DNA from: Ceratobasidium sp. AG-K
Lineage: Eukaryota > Basidiomycota > Agaricomycetes > Cantharellales > Ceratobasidiaceae
Direction: 5' to 3'
DNA: 64,000 bases
NCBI GenBank assembly: GCA_037039685.1
Contig: JAWNGF010000001.1
Span: 9,424,001-9,488,000, forward strand
The translations under genes and the position numbers were made by a program. Of the stretch, positions 33,086-45,364 are shown piece by piece. Numbering within the stretch: position 1 is the first letter of the stretch; the number at the start of each line of letters is the position of its first letter. The notes below the pieces were generated by a model, which searched no databases, was not told the DNA's origin, and saw nothing but the letters and a program-made list of their open reading frames with translations.

Positions 33086-36000
33086 ATGCCGGCCTCACGA
33101 AACCACAATAACCCCTGCTTTGAGCATCTGAACGCTCGACATGATCGCCTAGGCGCCTGGTTCTTGGGACCTAAGGCTGAGAATGTCAATTTCCTCAAAG
33201 AATTTTTCATGTATATTGCCGATCAAACCGAGCGTGCTCGTAAAACCTTTCAACCTGATGACCCGGTGAGCGTCATTCCTACTCTTTGCATCCACCGGTC
33301 CATCGTTACTACACTGGAACGGTTCCAATATTTTTTGCTCGTTCCCAATGGCCCCACTTCACTTCAGCATGCTAAATAGCGTTTCGGACGTTGCAGAAAT
33401 TCATCGATGCTGAGATGCAAACAAGCTCGACCTTCAAGCAAGAAATCCGCGACCTTGACACCGCTCTCAAAGAGTTGACGGCTGCCCTTGCAGAGCATTC
33501 GATTCCCTTTTGGTCTCCTCGTTATAATGCCCATATGACCTATGATACCTCGATGCCAGGTCTCCTGGGTTATCTCACAACCGCCTTATTCGTATGTTTC
33601 ATGTCATGATTATCAATTTGGTCGGTCGACTAATATTATAATAGAACCCTAACAATGTCGCAACTGAAGCCAGCCCACTCACGAGCGTCATCGAGCGCGA
33701 TGTGGGCATCCAGCTTTGCCAAATGCTAGGCTACAACACGAACAATACGGAACGCGATGCTCCGTGGGGACACATCACTTGTGGAGGCTCGATCGCGAAC
33801 CTCGAATCCATGTGGTAAGCCCCTAATCTACCGACTTAAGTCTCAATTGAGCTAATAGTAAACAATATCAATAGGGCTGGTAGGTGGGGCAAGCCATATC
33901 AAGACTGCTTACTCACGTTCTGTACCCTTAGCCCGTAATCTCAAGTTCTATCCCTTGTCTCTGGCGTGTGCCCTCGAGCCTGGCGCGCCTCTCGAACATA
34001 TCCGGGACCAGTTCGAGATTCAGCTTTGCACTGGTGAAACCAAGTTGTTCTCCAAGGCTTCTACGTGGGAGCTTTTGAACCTCAGGCCGGTAACCGTCTT
34101 TGAGATTCCCGAGCGTTTAGAGAATGAGTTTGGCATTTCGCCAACTTTCCTATCGAATACCATGAACAAGTATGTTCTCAACAATATTCCTGAATATTCA
34201 TTGACACAACAAGCATAGGTATCTTATCCAGAGCTTGGGTAAAGACGTGCTCGAGAGGAAGTTCGGCATAACCGAGCCAAGCAAATACTTTGTCGGGACT
34301 ACCAAGCACTACTCGTGGCCAAAGGGTGCCGGTAAGCTGGATTCCCCACATATCCAGAATTGTGGCTAATATCTCGGTTTAGCTGTGACCGGAATTGGCT
34401 CTGATAACATCATCGACGTTCCAGTCGATATAAATGCGCGCATGGACCCTAAAGCCCTGGATGAACGCCTCAAGGCCTGTCTCAGCCAGAAGCAGGCCGT
34501 CTACGCCGTGGTCGCTATCATCGGCTCCACCGAGCACGGGGCCGTCGATCCAATCAAGGACGTGATCGAACTTCGTGACAAATATCAAAAACAGGGTCTC
34601 TCCTTTGCGGTGCACGCCGACGGTGCATGGGGAGGCTACTTTACCTCTCTCCTTCATGAAGAACGCCAGCCTCGCGGCGCCCCGATTGACCCGGACAACA
34701 AATATGTTCCTGAGCAAGCACTTAGCACCCACACCCGAACACAACTCGAGAATCTTCAGTATGCCGACTCGATTACAATCGACCCTCACAAGTCAGGATA
34801 TATTCCCTATCCAGGTGGCGGCCTATGCTACCGTGATGGACGAATGCGCTACCTTGTCACTTGGCTGAACCCAGATGTCTACAAGGACTCGGACGGCGAT
34901 GCTAGCATGGGTGTCTATGGAATCGAGGGAAGGTGAGTCGGATCGTTTTATCCTGTGATTATTCCCCTGACACGCTCGATATATAGTAAACCCGGTGCTG
35001 CAGCCGTTGGAGCTTGGGTGTCTCATCGCGTTATCGGGTTGCACAAAAATGGGTACGGCTCGCTACTTGGCGAAGCAATGTTCAGTTGCACCAAGGTAAT
35101 CAGGCAAATTTGTTTAGTCGACCTTGGCTGACACTTTTTTTAGATGTACACGCACTGGGTCACGATGGACATGGACGACCCTTCCTTGATCATCATCCCA
35201 CTCAACTCCATCCCCGCCGAGCGAGATGGTAAAAGCCCAGCCGAAATCCAGCAACAGCGTGAGTATATCCGCGACCACATCGTCAATCGGCCGAACTACG
35301 ACCTCGTTCAGGATGAAGAAGCCATGAAACTGGTGCGCGAGCTGGGTTCCGATTTGTCGATCAACGCATTTGCCTGCAACTTTAGACTTGCGAATGGTGA
35401 AATCAATCGCGATGTCGTTGAAGCCAATTATCTCAATACTCGCATCTACGATCGACTCAGTGTGACTACGATCGAGGACAACATCTATGACAAACCCTTG
35501 TTTATCATGTCGACCAAAATGGAACAAAAGGTGTATGGAGAATGCTCCAATCATTTGAAGAAGCGTCTTGGGCTCGTCGGTGACCAGGACTTGGATATTC
35601 TCGTCAACTGTGTCATGAGTCCATTCCCGACCGTCGCGAACTTCACCAAGAGCGTTGCGGATTCGTTCAAGCAAATCGCACACGAGGAAATTCAAGTGAG
35701 TCTAATGCGTTCTCTCGGATTATGCAATCCTAAATGCTCAATTTTAGACTTGTTTGTTCCGTAACACGATAACCGAGGACGACTTCCGGTTTGTCGTTCA
35801 AGGCACAGACAAGTTATACCTTTCGCTGCTTCCGATGTTCAACATGGCCAACTACCGCTATCAACTCATCCTCTCCTGCGAGATCCCTGACAACGTCAAG
35901 CAGCTCTACCGCGAAACACGCGCCAAGCACCCCGAGGCTGTTTTTTTCATCGGAACTACAAAGGACGTCAAACTCGAGAGCATTTTGGCCGGCTCATTCG

Positions 36001-36812
36001 CCGGTATGCTGGAGAAAGGATTGCCAACCAAGGAGAACCCCAAGTGAGTGAATTGTAAATTACAACTGTTCCCGGCTGACTAATATCCATTACCCAGGCC
36101 TCCTCGCATTGCCTCCGACTTCATGGTTACAAACATCAAGGTAATCAAGAAGTCGCCGATCGACTCGAAATATCTCGACTCAAGCTTCCCCGAATACATG
36201 TACTTCCACCTATACGGGACCAAGGAGCAACAACACATCGAGCACATGCTCCTGACGGCTCAGAACGTCCAGCTTGCATCGGACCAAGTCAACCTCAAGC
36301 TCACCCAGGGAACACTCTCCGAGGACGATCTTACCAAGTGCCTCGTCTTGCGTCTCAACAACATTCGTGAGAATACCGTGCTCCCACTCCTTCCTCCCAA
36401 CACTCCTGCATTCTTCAAGGCTGACGACCGCGAATACGATATTTCGATCCTCCGAGACCCGCACGGCGCCGAGACCCATGGCCCAGGACTCTCCCGAGCC
36501 TTCTCTAGGGCAACACCCATCGCCTCGGGGAAGATGAAGCTCGGCAAGATGATCTATGCGGATTCTATGTTGCTCAACGGCGAGCCCACTCCTGACGGTC
36601 TCCGGGTCGACACTACAGATGTTAGCGGAATGACACTCGAGGAACGGCTAAACGCGACGCGCAGGAACTTTGTACCCGAGGATCCGAAGCACGTCGACCG
36701 TTACTACAAGCAGCGTGACAAGAAAGTTGCCTGGCGGGAGTTTATGGAGCAGAACATGTCGAGTATTGGGCACGACCCGGCTGGAGGCGAACTCATCGTG
36801 CGGGGGCATTAG
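33086..36812 (+). CDS. Large PLP-dependent (group II) decarboxylase, tyrosine-decarboxylase-like, copy 1
   Basis: Eleven exons encode 1040 residues: 33086-33265, 33397-33591, 33645-33814, 33875-33879, 33932-34169, 34219-34331, 34383-34932, 34987-35095, 35144-35695, 35748-36043, 36098-36812. The protein tracks bacterial tyrosine decarboxylases: RLGAWFLGPKAEN near the start, EHSIPFWSPRYNAHM, NPNNVATEASP, WGHITCGGSIANLESMW, VVAIIGSTEHGAVDPI, HADGAWGGYF, and the PLP lysine in SITIDPHKSGYIPYPGGG. The C-terminal ~400 residues (LYLSLLPMFNMANYR, YLYGTKEQQHIEHMLL-like block, ILRDPHG) extend beyond the usual ~620-residue bacterial enzyme. The expected reaction is removal of CO2 from an L-amino acid, perhaps tyrosine, to give an amine. 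Exon 4 is only 5 nt (GGCTG) and is required to join W to AARNLKFYP in frame. No signal peptide; cytosolic. Confidence 0.9.
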
Positions 36813-39800
36813 GGCAGTGTAGCTCAAAACCAATCCGCCGTTGTATGAATATAGTTGAATTGTAAAGCATTGTTGATCTCATTGCATCCGTTTTTTGAAT
36901 CATGTCACATTCCGTGCGATGATCCCAAATTTTAATAACACACCGGTCTCAGATGATCAAACCCCGCATACATAGACGTTTCAATGGACAGCCTCACCAT
37001 GCCCTGCCAGCAGCCCAGTAGACACAGTTATCCACACACGAAATTCTCGCATATGTGCTCATGTCGAATTTCAGAGCTTATAGTTAGTCTTTTCAAGCCG
37101 TTACAAGCAACAACGCGGGGCAGTTCGAATCCTGTTTATAACACAATGGGACAGCCAAGAGTGACCAAAGTTTTAGATTTCCAGACCCATGCCGTATACG
37201 TTCGGCGGTATCCAAATTCTCAATGGTCATGTATTTCGGAGTCCTTCCATCATGCTGCTTGAATACTAGGGCTCACCCCCATCCTTGTGATAGAACGGAT
37301 ATCCATGTCCGACTCAAAGCGCAAGCTCGAGATCTCACGAGAGCCGGTCACTCGGTGATACTTTGAAAGCGGAACGAAAACATCAAACCACCACGAACAG
37401 CCTAGACCAGACTGGCCAATCTAGTTTCAGATAAATAAAACGAAACCTTCACTCAATCAATAAACCCCTTGAACTCCTCATCGAACGTTTGAGTGGCACT
37501 ATTATTCATCTCCACCTAGCCCTAGTCGGTCACGATGCAGTCGCAGGCTGCGCATACACGATGCCCATGATACAATAGAGCCATTATTTCAAACATATAG
37601 ATTTCATCAAACGCTGAGCAAGTTTCCCCAGCACGTTGAAAGTGTGGCAGGGTAGCTATGCATATATGCTCCGTTAGCCGCCCATGGAATCATGGATGTA
37701 CCCTCGAGGTCATCGGCATTTTCGGCGTACTAGTTCAAATTTGACGTTGAAAGGTAAAACCACAGCGGTCTGAGTCTATTTGTGTTGGGTTCCTAATGTG
37801 GCTTGTGTAAATCCAGTATATATACCCGGCAGTGCCCATTAACTCGGGAGTATATCGGGCTTTTTGATCGATTGTATTCCGTTTCTATCAGGTAATAGTA
37901 GTTAAGGGTAGTATATGGCGCGCGATGTCACAAGTCTGATGATAGTCACAGAGGGCCTTGTATTCAAGCATCCCGTGTACGTACTGTGTACATATATGAT
38001 TGCAAACTCAGACAAGTCCGCCAGAGTAGGAAGAGCACGGCTGCCTGCGGTACCTTTCTCTCGAATCTAGGCGTACAAGAGTCTCAAAGTTTGTCTTTAA
38101 CTCATTATCGAATCCCCAGGTGGTTACCGGTCTGCGGGGCGATAGCAGTTGTTAAACCCATTGCCGCTGGCTTGATCACTGGTAGCTCTGTTGGGTTGAC
38201 TGTCCGAGCCATACCAAGCCTACCCAACGATAAAAGCCCCGCTTTTTAGTGGCCCCGGGGTGGCAGAAGTCTATCACTTACTATTATCGTAGCATATGCA
38301 TATAACATTGATACGCAGCGAGCAGAGTGATTATCATCAAGTGACCGCGCATTACTGTTTCAGATGTGCCATACCTTGTGCGTACGATCTGTCGTGCTTA
38401 GTATGTCTTATGCTGATTTCTAGCAACTGAGTAACGTGCTCGACCTAAATAGAAGTCACGCGAGTATAGCGGTATAATGGGGCTCGTCACGCTCAATGGG
38501 TAGACAATGTTCACTGGGGTGTCGCGCAAGTCACACGGAGTCGTAATTATCTAGAACCCAGAACTAAACATAAAGCAAGCACATTTGATTTTTGCTCTCG
38601 TAGGAATGCAAGAAACACACAGTACTTCCAGTCTGGAAGCGGTCATTGCTGCTGTCACTTTTATCAGCACCGATCCTCGCGATTTTCCTAATCCCGCAAG
38701 ATTTAGATTAACGTATGAAAGCCCCTCATTAGTTTCGGGGACTCACGGAGCTGACACACGGCAAAGTCCTTTGAGCGCGCAGCCACGAGTGCTCGCATTA
38801 CCCCAGATACTTGCGAGTCATCACCTCGGGTCCTAGCATTCGACTTTATTGGGACAATGCCGTTTGAATAGGCTAGGCTAAATTTCTACCCAAGAAGATA
38901 TGTGCGGATCATCAGCTGATAGATATCGTGTGGTTGGAAGACAAGCGGAACGGACCGTTGCGTGAGCAAGCACATTCCGATGATGTATCTAGTGGTCTTA
39001 CTCGTTAGCAATCAAAGAGCTAATACTTGCACTGACGTCTCTTCTATGTCTATAGTGCAAAGCGGTAGCTGAATGAGGTACCTCAGCTATGCACAACTGC
39101 AGCCTAGAGCGACTGAATTGAATGGGCGCCGGCGCCAGCAATCAAGATTGGGGTGCGTATACACAGCCCACCGCATTAGGAGATCACTGACAGGATATCG
39201 AACTTGGCTTAGCCTGACGGTTGTATAACTCTGAACAACCCGCCAGCACAAGATAGTTCGCACATGAAGAATGCAGCGAGCTCATGCCGATGTTCACTTG
39301 GCACCGAACAGCGGCGACACGAGCTAGTGTACAAACGAAGCGAGGAGAACCCTGGATTTCAGACACTATGACGAAGCGCGAAGTGCCAAGTCCGGGAGGG
39401 CCGAACACTGCAAAAGAACTGGGTTCGAGTGTCATCGGGTGGAGTCGATCAATAAGCACACCATGGAGACTAGTAATCCACGCACACACTTTGAATTGCG
39501 TTGAAATGGCTGCAACATAGCCATTGCCTCGTGCCCTATACCAGCAGCCGCAAAAGTACTTGGTATTTAGGGGAGTATCTGGCTGTGTTATACTGGATCT
39601 GGTGATGTCGTTTGACGAATAAACTATGCTCGGTGCACCGATCGAGCCAAACATTATGCACAGGGATGAGGGTCCCATGAATTGAGACCGTGATGTCACG
39701 TGATCCGAAGCGCCACCTTACTTTCGAACCCAGCCACCACCCGACGGCCCACAATTGACTTGAAGTAACATCAGAATTACGGGGATTGCCTTCTGGAGTA

Positions 39801-40444
39801 GATGCACCACATCGCCCATAAACGTTAGATTACGTGTGCGTGGATCTCCGAACTCCTGGATATCCAAGGTCTTGTTGAATGACTCGCAGGCGCCGAGGCA
39901 GGGAATGGTAGCGCCCGTGACTATCTAGTGAGAGCAGTGTGACGGCTGCGAAGCGCTCCTACCCGCCGTAAGTGGTGATGTGTGAGCAAAGCCATGTTGC
40001 AAGCGAGCACTCATGAGTAATAGCAGACCTTGCCGGATGAGCTTTGATGCGGGTCAATGCCATTGTTATCATAACGGCCAGAAACCACAAGCTGTGGAGC
40101 CTAATCTTTTGGTAGATAACGCAATAAGCTGCTCTATATTTTGCCATCAATCGAGTATGCTTGGCCTAACGTGGTTTCCGTGAGTACTCTACCCGTTTTC
40201 AAAACAACTTGGTACTGCCTCTTGCCTACGCCGCAGAGCGCGGTTGAAGAGGCACTCCGTGATTAACGAAACTGGTCGGCGCTTGAGCTTCTCTGACTCC
40301 TTATCGCTGCCTCTAGCTTTAATCGGCCGTCTGGGCCTCGGTTTGCTGTGTGGTAATAGATTTGGGTGGCGGCGCTGGGTCACAGCAGCAATGACGCTAG
40401 TAACATGGATTCTGCCTCGGCCTTTGGCCTCAAAACGACGCGGC
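36813..40444. other. Gene-poor 3.6-kb stretch between the two decarboxylases
   Basis: No supported gene. The longest frame (39184-39699 minus, 171 codons) begins with ATG but has no recognisable motif, and another frame overlaps it. A GTTCGAATCC box near 37112 recalls a tRNA T-loop, but the arms do not pair. If the decarboxylases arose by tandem duplication, this spacer was either inserted later or is heavily decayed. Confidence 0.4.
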
Positions 40445-40452
40445 TATAAAAT
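40445..40452 (+). promoter_or_regulatory. TATA box of decarboxylase 2
   Basis: TATAAAAT lies 70 nt before the start codon. Confidence 0.6.
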
Positions 40453-40514
40453 ACCCAGGGATTGACCGACAATTTTAACATTCCACTTCCCCCCTCTGGA
40501 GATTTCTCCTAGCC

Positions 40515-43500
40515 ATGCCACAACCTTTCACTATATTCACTTCCCACTCCAGGGAGAGCTCTGCTGGAAGCAGCGATATTCCCTCAAGCCCCGCTAGCGA
40601 CACTTTCTCGACATTTGCCGGCGACTCTTCAAGCTCCGAGATCGACTCCAGCTCGATCTTCGACCAAAGCAACCGACACGACCGTCTGGGTGCCTGGTTT
40701 TTGGGCCCGAAAGCGGAAAATATCGGTCTCCTTAAGGACCTTCTGCATTATGTCGCCGACCAGACCGAGCGCGCTCGCCTAGCGTACCAGCCTAATGATC
40801 CCGTAAGTGGTGTTCATCCATTATATCCCGTCCTTGGTCGCCCATCAACTGACGCAAACTGCCCTGCAGAGTTTTATCTCCGCCGAGACTCAGAAGAGTT
40901 CGATCTTTCAAAGGGAGATCGGCAGCATGGAGGCTGCGCTCAAGGAGATCACCGACGCCCTGGCCGAGCATTCAATTCCGTTCTGGTCTCCCCGTTACAA
41001 TGCGCATATGAATGGCGATACCTCTTTACCAGGACTCTTGGGATATTTGGCCGCAGCACTCTTCGTAAGCTTCAGTTGACATAGTAGAGGGTGCCATTGC
41101 TGACTTACTATTCGACAAGAATCCTAACAATGTCACTACCGAATCGAGTCCATTGACAACCGTCATCGAGCGCGATGTGGGCCTACAGTTGTGTCAGATG
41201 CTCGGCTACGATATTACCAGGACAGGCAGCTCTCGTCCATGGGGACACATTGTCTGTGGTGGGTCTGTTGCGAATCTGGAGTCTATGTGGTATGTATTGC
41301 CTTCCCTGCGTTCTTATGATACATGCTGACTCACCCGATTTAGGGCTGGTAAGTTTGGTCGTCGATCAAGGCAAACAATGACAAACTCATTTACCCTTTT
41401 CTAGCTCGCAACCTCAAGTTCTATCCGCTCTCTCTTGCGTGTGCGCTCGAGCCCGGCGCACCTTTGGACTTTGTTCGTGATACTTTTACGATCGAGCTAT
41501 GCACTGGGGAGGTCAAGTTGTTCAGCGAGGCTTCTTCCTGGGAATTGATGAACCTCGAGCCCGAGACCATTTTCGATATCCCAGAGAGGCTCCAGCACGA
41601 GTTTGGCATTTCTTCCCAGGCAGTCTCGAACGCCTTGAACGGGTAACTATGAGGCGTGGATATGAATGAAATGTGACTAATGTTTATGCTTAGATACCTA
41701 ATTCAAACCATTGGCAAGGATATCCTCGAGAAGAAGTTCGGTGTCAAGCCCAGCAAGTACTTTGTCGGCACTACGAAACACTACTCTTGGCCCAAGGGCG
41801 CTGGTAAGTAGGAGTGCCTTTGTAATATGTGGAATCTTCTAATTTCGATGCCGACAGCTGTCACCGGAATCGGCTCGGAGCACATCCTCGATGTTCCGGT
41901 TGATATTGATGTGCGGATGGACATTTCCGCCCTCGACAAGATGCTGAAGAAATGCCTCGACGAGCAACAACCCGTTTATGCAGTTGTCGCCATTATGGGT
42001 TCGACCGAACATGGTGCCGTTGATCCGATCAAGGGCGTCTACGAGCTGCGCAACAAGTATCAAGCTCTCGGGCTTTCATTCGCGATCCACGCTGACGCCG
42101 CGTGGGGTGGGTATTACGCCGCCTTCCTGCGCGAGCCTGAAGCTGGCTTCGATCTACCCAAGACTACGACGGTTCCCGAGCAGGCTTTGAGCAGCTATAC
42201 GCGTCTACAGCTCGAGTATCTTCAATACGCTGACTCGATCACGATTGATCCCCACAAGTCGGGGTATATTCCTTATCCTGCGGGCGGACTGTGCTACCGC
42301 GATGGGCGCATGCGCTACCTTGTTACCTGGACGAACCCAGCCGTGTACAAGGAGACCGATGGGACTGAGAGCATGGGCGTATATGGAATTGAAGGAAGGT
42401 GAGGCACTGTGTGATTGGCGCCGATAGCTTGATCTGACTTGATCCTTTGATAGCAAACCCGGTGCATCTGCCGTCGGAGCGTGGATGTCCCACCGCGTGA
42501 TTGGGCTTCACAAGTATGGTTATGGGTCACTCCTTGGCGAATCGCTCTTCAGTTGTACCAAGGTATGAATATTTATCTGGATATAGACGCATACACTCAC
42601 CCTAATTACAGATCTACACTCACTGGGCGACCATGGATATGGACGATTCGTCCCTCATACTTGTTCCCGTCAAGCCCATCCCTGCCGAGCGCGAGAAACT
42701 GGGCCCTGAAGCCGTCCGCAAGCAGCGCGAGTACATTCGGGACCGAATCGCCAACCGACCCAATGACGAGCTTACACAAGACCGCGAGGCGATGGCGCTC
42801 CTACACGACATGGTCTCCGACCTCTCAATCAATGCGTTCGCGTGCAACTTCAGGCTTGCCAACGGGGAGCCTAACCAGGATGTCGTCGAAGCCAACTATC
42901 TTAACACTCGGATCTACCAGCGTCTGAGCGTCACCAAGGTCTCCGAAACCGTCCTCGATAAGCCTCTATTCATCCAGTCGAGCACGATGGATCAGAAGAC
43001 ATATGGTATTTGCGCGGATTACTTGAAGAGTCGGTTGGGTGTGGTTGGCGATCGAGACCTGGATATTCTTGTAAACTGTGTGATGAGCCCGTTCCCGACA
43101 GTATCGAATTTTACGAGGAGCGTGACGGATGCATTCAAGCAGGTTGCACACGAGGAGATCCAGGCAAGTATTTTCTCAGCTTGAATTGGACCGCAGTTAA
43201 CCGGTAATATACAGACATGTTTGTTCCGCAACACTGTGACCGCCGCCGAGTTCCGATTCATTGCCCAGGGCACCGACAAGCTTTATCTGTCGCTCCTGCC
43301 GATGTTCAATATGGCAAACTACCGCCACCAGCTCATTCTATCCTGCGATGTGCCCGAGGATGTGATGGCCGCGTATCGCTCTGTTCGCCATAGTGACCCT
43401 TCCGCGGTTATCACCCTCAGCACCGCCGGCGCCGTTGAGCTCGAGAACATTCTTTCGGGTTCGTTCGTAGGATCTTTCCACGACGGTCTTGGCCAGTCTC

Positions 43501-44342
43501 TCGTTGGCGACTTCGAGGTCTCGAACGTCACGGTCGTCAAGAATCTGCCCCTCGATTCCAAGTACCTCGACAACTCCTATCCCGACCATATGTTCTTCTA
43601 TCTCTACGGGACCAAGGAGCAGCAACACGTTGAACACATGCTGGTGACCGCCAGGAACGTCCAGCTCACTTCTGATCAAGTCAAGCTCATGGTTTCTGAG
43701 GGTGCGATCTCCGAAGACGACCTCGCCCAGGGGGTTGTTGTCCGCATGGAACGCCTCCGGGAGCGCCTCATCCTGCCGATTCTGCCTCCCCATACCCCAT
43801 CGTTCTTCACTGCAGGCAGCGAGCACAAGATCAGCATCTTCCGTGATCCTCATGGCACCTGTGCTCAGGGTCCGGGGCTGACCGATAAAATCTCGGAAGC
43901 GACCGCCATTGCATCTGGCACCATTACGCTCGGCAAGATGGTCTATGGCGACTCTGTCCGGCTCAACGATAACCCCACTCCTCCGGGCGCTCCGGCTCAA
44001 GCCAAGAAGACCAACAGCAGGACGGTTGTAGTTCCACAAATATTTACGACTACCATCGCAACTCGTCCCGAGGACTTTGAGAAGTCGCCCATTTCCCCTC
44101 TTGCAGCATATCTCGAGTCGTCCACTCCAGCTTCCCGCTCCAGATCCTTCGGAATTTTCCCGTGGCTGGCACTTCTCCTCGCCTTTATTTTTATGCTCTT
44201 CTGGTTCTGTTTCTGCGTTGGGCCGTTCTGCCCGGCGCATTGCAGCTTGTGGTCCAACATCGTCACCCGGGTCTCGGCCAACTACTCGCTCTCGATTTCG
44301 CGCGGCTTACTAGATTCGAGTCGATATTATGAGATGTCCTGA
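40515..44342 (+). CDS. Large PLP-dependent (group II) decarboxylase, tyrosine-decarboxylase-like, copy 2 with membrane tail
   Basis: Ten exons encode 1111 residues: 40515-40802, 40870-41064, 41120-41289, 41344-41348, 41405-41642, 41694-41803, 41858-42398, 42454-42562, 42612-43163, 43215-44342. Intron positions match copy 1, including the 5-nt exon 4 (GGCTG), but the last intron of copy 1 (36044-36097) is absent. The N-terminus carries an extra Ser-rich stretch of about 50 residues before RHDRLGAWFLGPKAEN. Catalytic landmarks are kept: HADAAWGGYY and the PLP lysine in ITIDPHKSGYIPYPAGG. The C-terminus diverges completely: after about residue 1040 comes a hydrophobic helix (FPWLALLLAFIFMLFWFCF) and a short Cys/Ser-rich tail, so the enzyme may be anchored to a membrane by its C-terminus. 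Intron 43164-43214 uses a GC donor (GCAAGT) where copy 1 has GT. Substrate unknown. Confidence 0.9.
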
Positions 44343-45364
44343 ACTTTCTTCTTTTGAGCTCTTGACTGCTCACCTTCTAATTCGTCTTCACTAAATGTCT
44401 CTTCCTCGTGTGAACGCTTTCTCGTGGACGCTTTCTCGTGGACGCCTTTCTGTTATGTCTCCATTCATGCGAACTTTATGCACTGTAACTTATCTATTCG
44501 TAGACCATGTACTTTTCGATATGAATTCACTCTATGAACTATTTCATAATTAGCCAGGCGATCGTTTGAGCGGGTCCTAGATATAAGTACATCGACATGG
44601 CCAGAGAGCTGGGAATAATCGTGACTAAGCAAGACCTTGGAGACCGCCAGCAACGCAAGACCGCCATCGCGGAGCGCTTATACTAAGGGGGATTCCAAGG
44701 AGTCTCGGCTTCGCCAGTTCAATCACCCAGGGGGCCTTTGTCATTAGAAGGCGTATATGTTTGAGAAGCACAGTCTTGCCGTCTGGGAGTGAAGGAAGTT
44801 GGTGCGTGCGTCAGCAAATTCCAATTGACTCCCGGCGCTCCAGAGCATTCTGTGATACTTCTAGATTGGGTACGGAGCGCCGGGAGCCAATTAGGTTGTG
44901 ATGACGTGAGCGTTCGAGTATTATCGCGAGCGACAGAGTTCTAGCACCAACGCGGATGAAGTTTACTCCAGTGATCGATGGCCTTCCTCTTGTTGCGGGT
45001 GAGAGGTTTGTTTGTGCAGTGGTGGTGGACGCAAGCCAAGGGAGATGAGATTCAGCCTCCTCGGGGTGAAGCCATGAGTGTCTGTCGCGTTACGTAATCC
45101 TCGGGCAAGGGAGTGATCCTTGTGGCGCTCTTTCCTCTCCTCAGCGCAAACCGCGGTGCTACTTGAGGCTCGTTTGCGTAAACGAGCCCTTACTAGCACG
45201 TGCGGCTCTCGCTGAGATCCCTCGATGACGAAGTGGAAACTCGTAAATTTAGGCAGCCAGTGCTGTAGGGCCAAGCTGCAACTCTCAATGTAGTCGCCTT
45301 CCTCACGGTTCCGGGTTGTTCAAATTTCATTTTGATTCTACGACATTACACTGGCACATTCAAA
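44343..45364. other. Intergenic between convergent decarboxylase 2 and aminopeptidase
   Basis: About 1 kb between two convergent 3' ends. It holds a 14-bp unit (GCTTTCTCGTGGAC) repeated twice from about 44416 and a hairpin at 44823-44892, listed separately. No gene is supported; a 103-codon minus frame at 44963-45274 has no motif. Confidence 0.45.
44823..44892. repeat. Inverted repeat with 19-bp arms
   Basis: AATTGACTCCCGGCGCTCC (44823-44841) and GGAGCGCCGGGAGCCAATT (44874-44892) pair with one G-T type mismatch around a 32-nt loop. It lies between convergent genes, so it may be a miniature element remnant or a transcript-end hairpin. Confidence 0.6.

Noticed and set aside
37105..37150. GTTCGAATCC box suggesting a tRNA T-arm
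   Set aside because: The T-stem pairs poorly and no matching acceptor, D-arm or anticodon arm can be drawn around it.
39184..39699. 171-codon minus-strand frame in the gene-poor spacer
   Set aside because: No recognisable family, overlapping frames on the same strand, and no upstream promoter signal; likely chance.
43338..44240. 300-codon open frame on the minus strand
   Set aside because: It lies fully opposite the last exon of decarboxylase 2, whose protein is conserved; the antisense frame has no motif and follows from codon bias.
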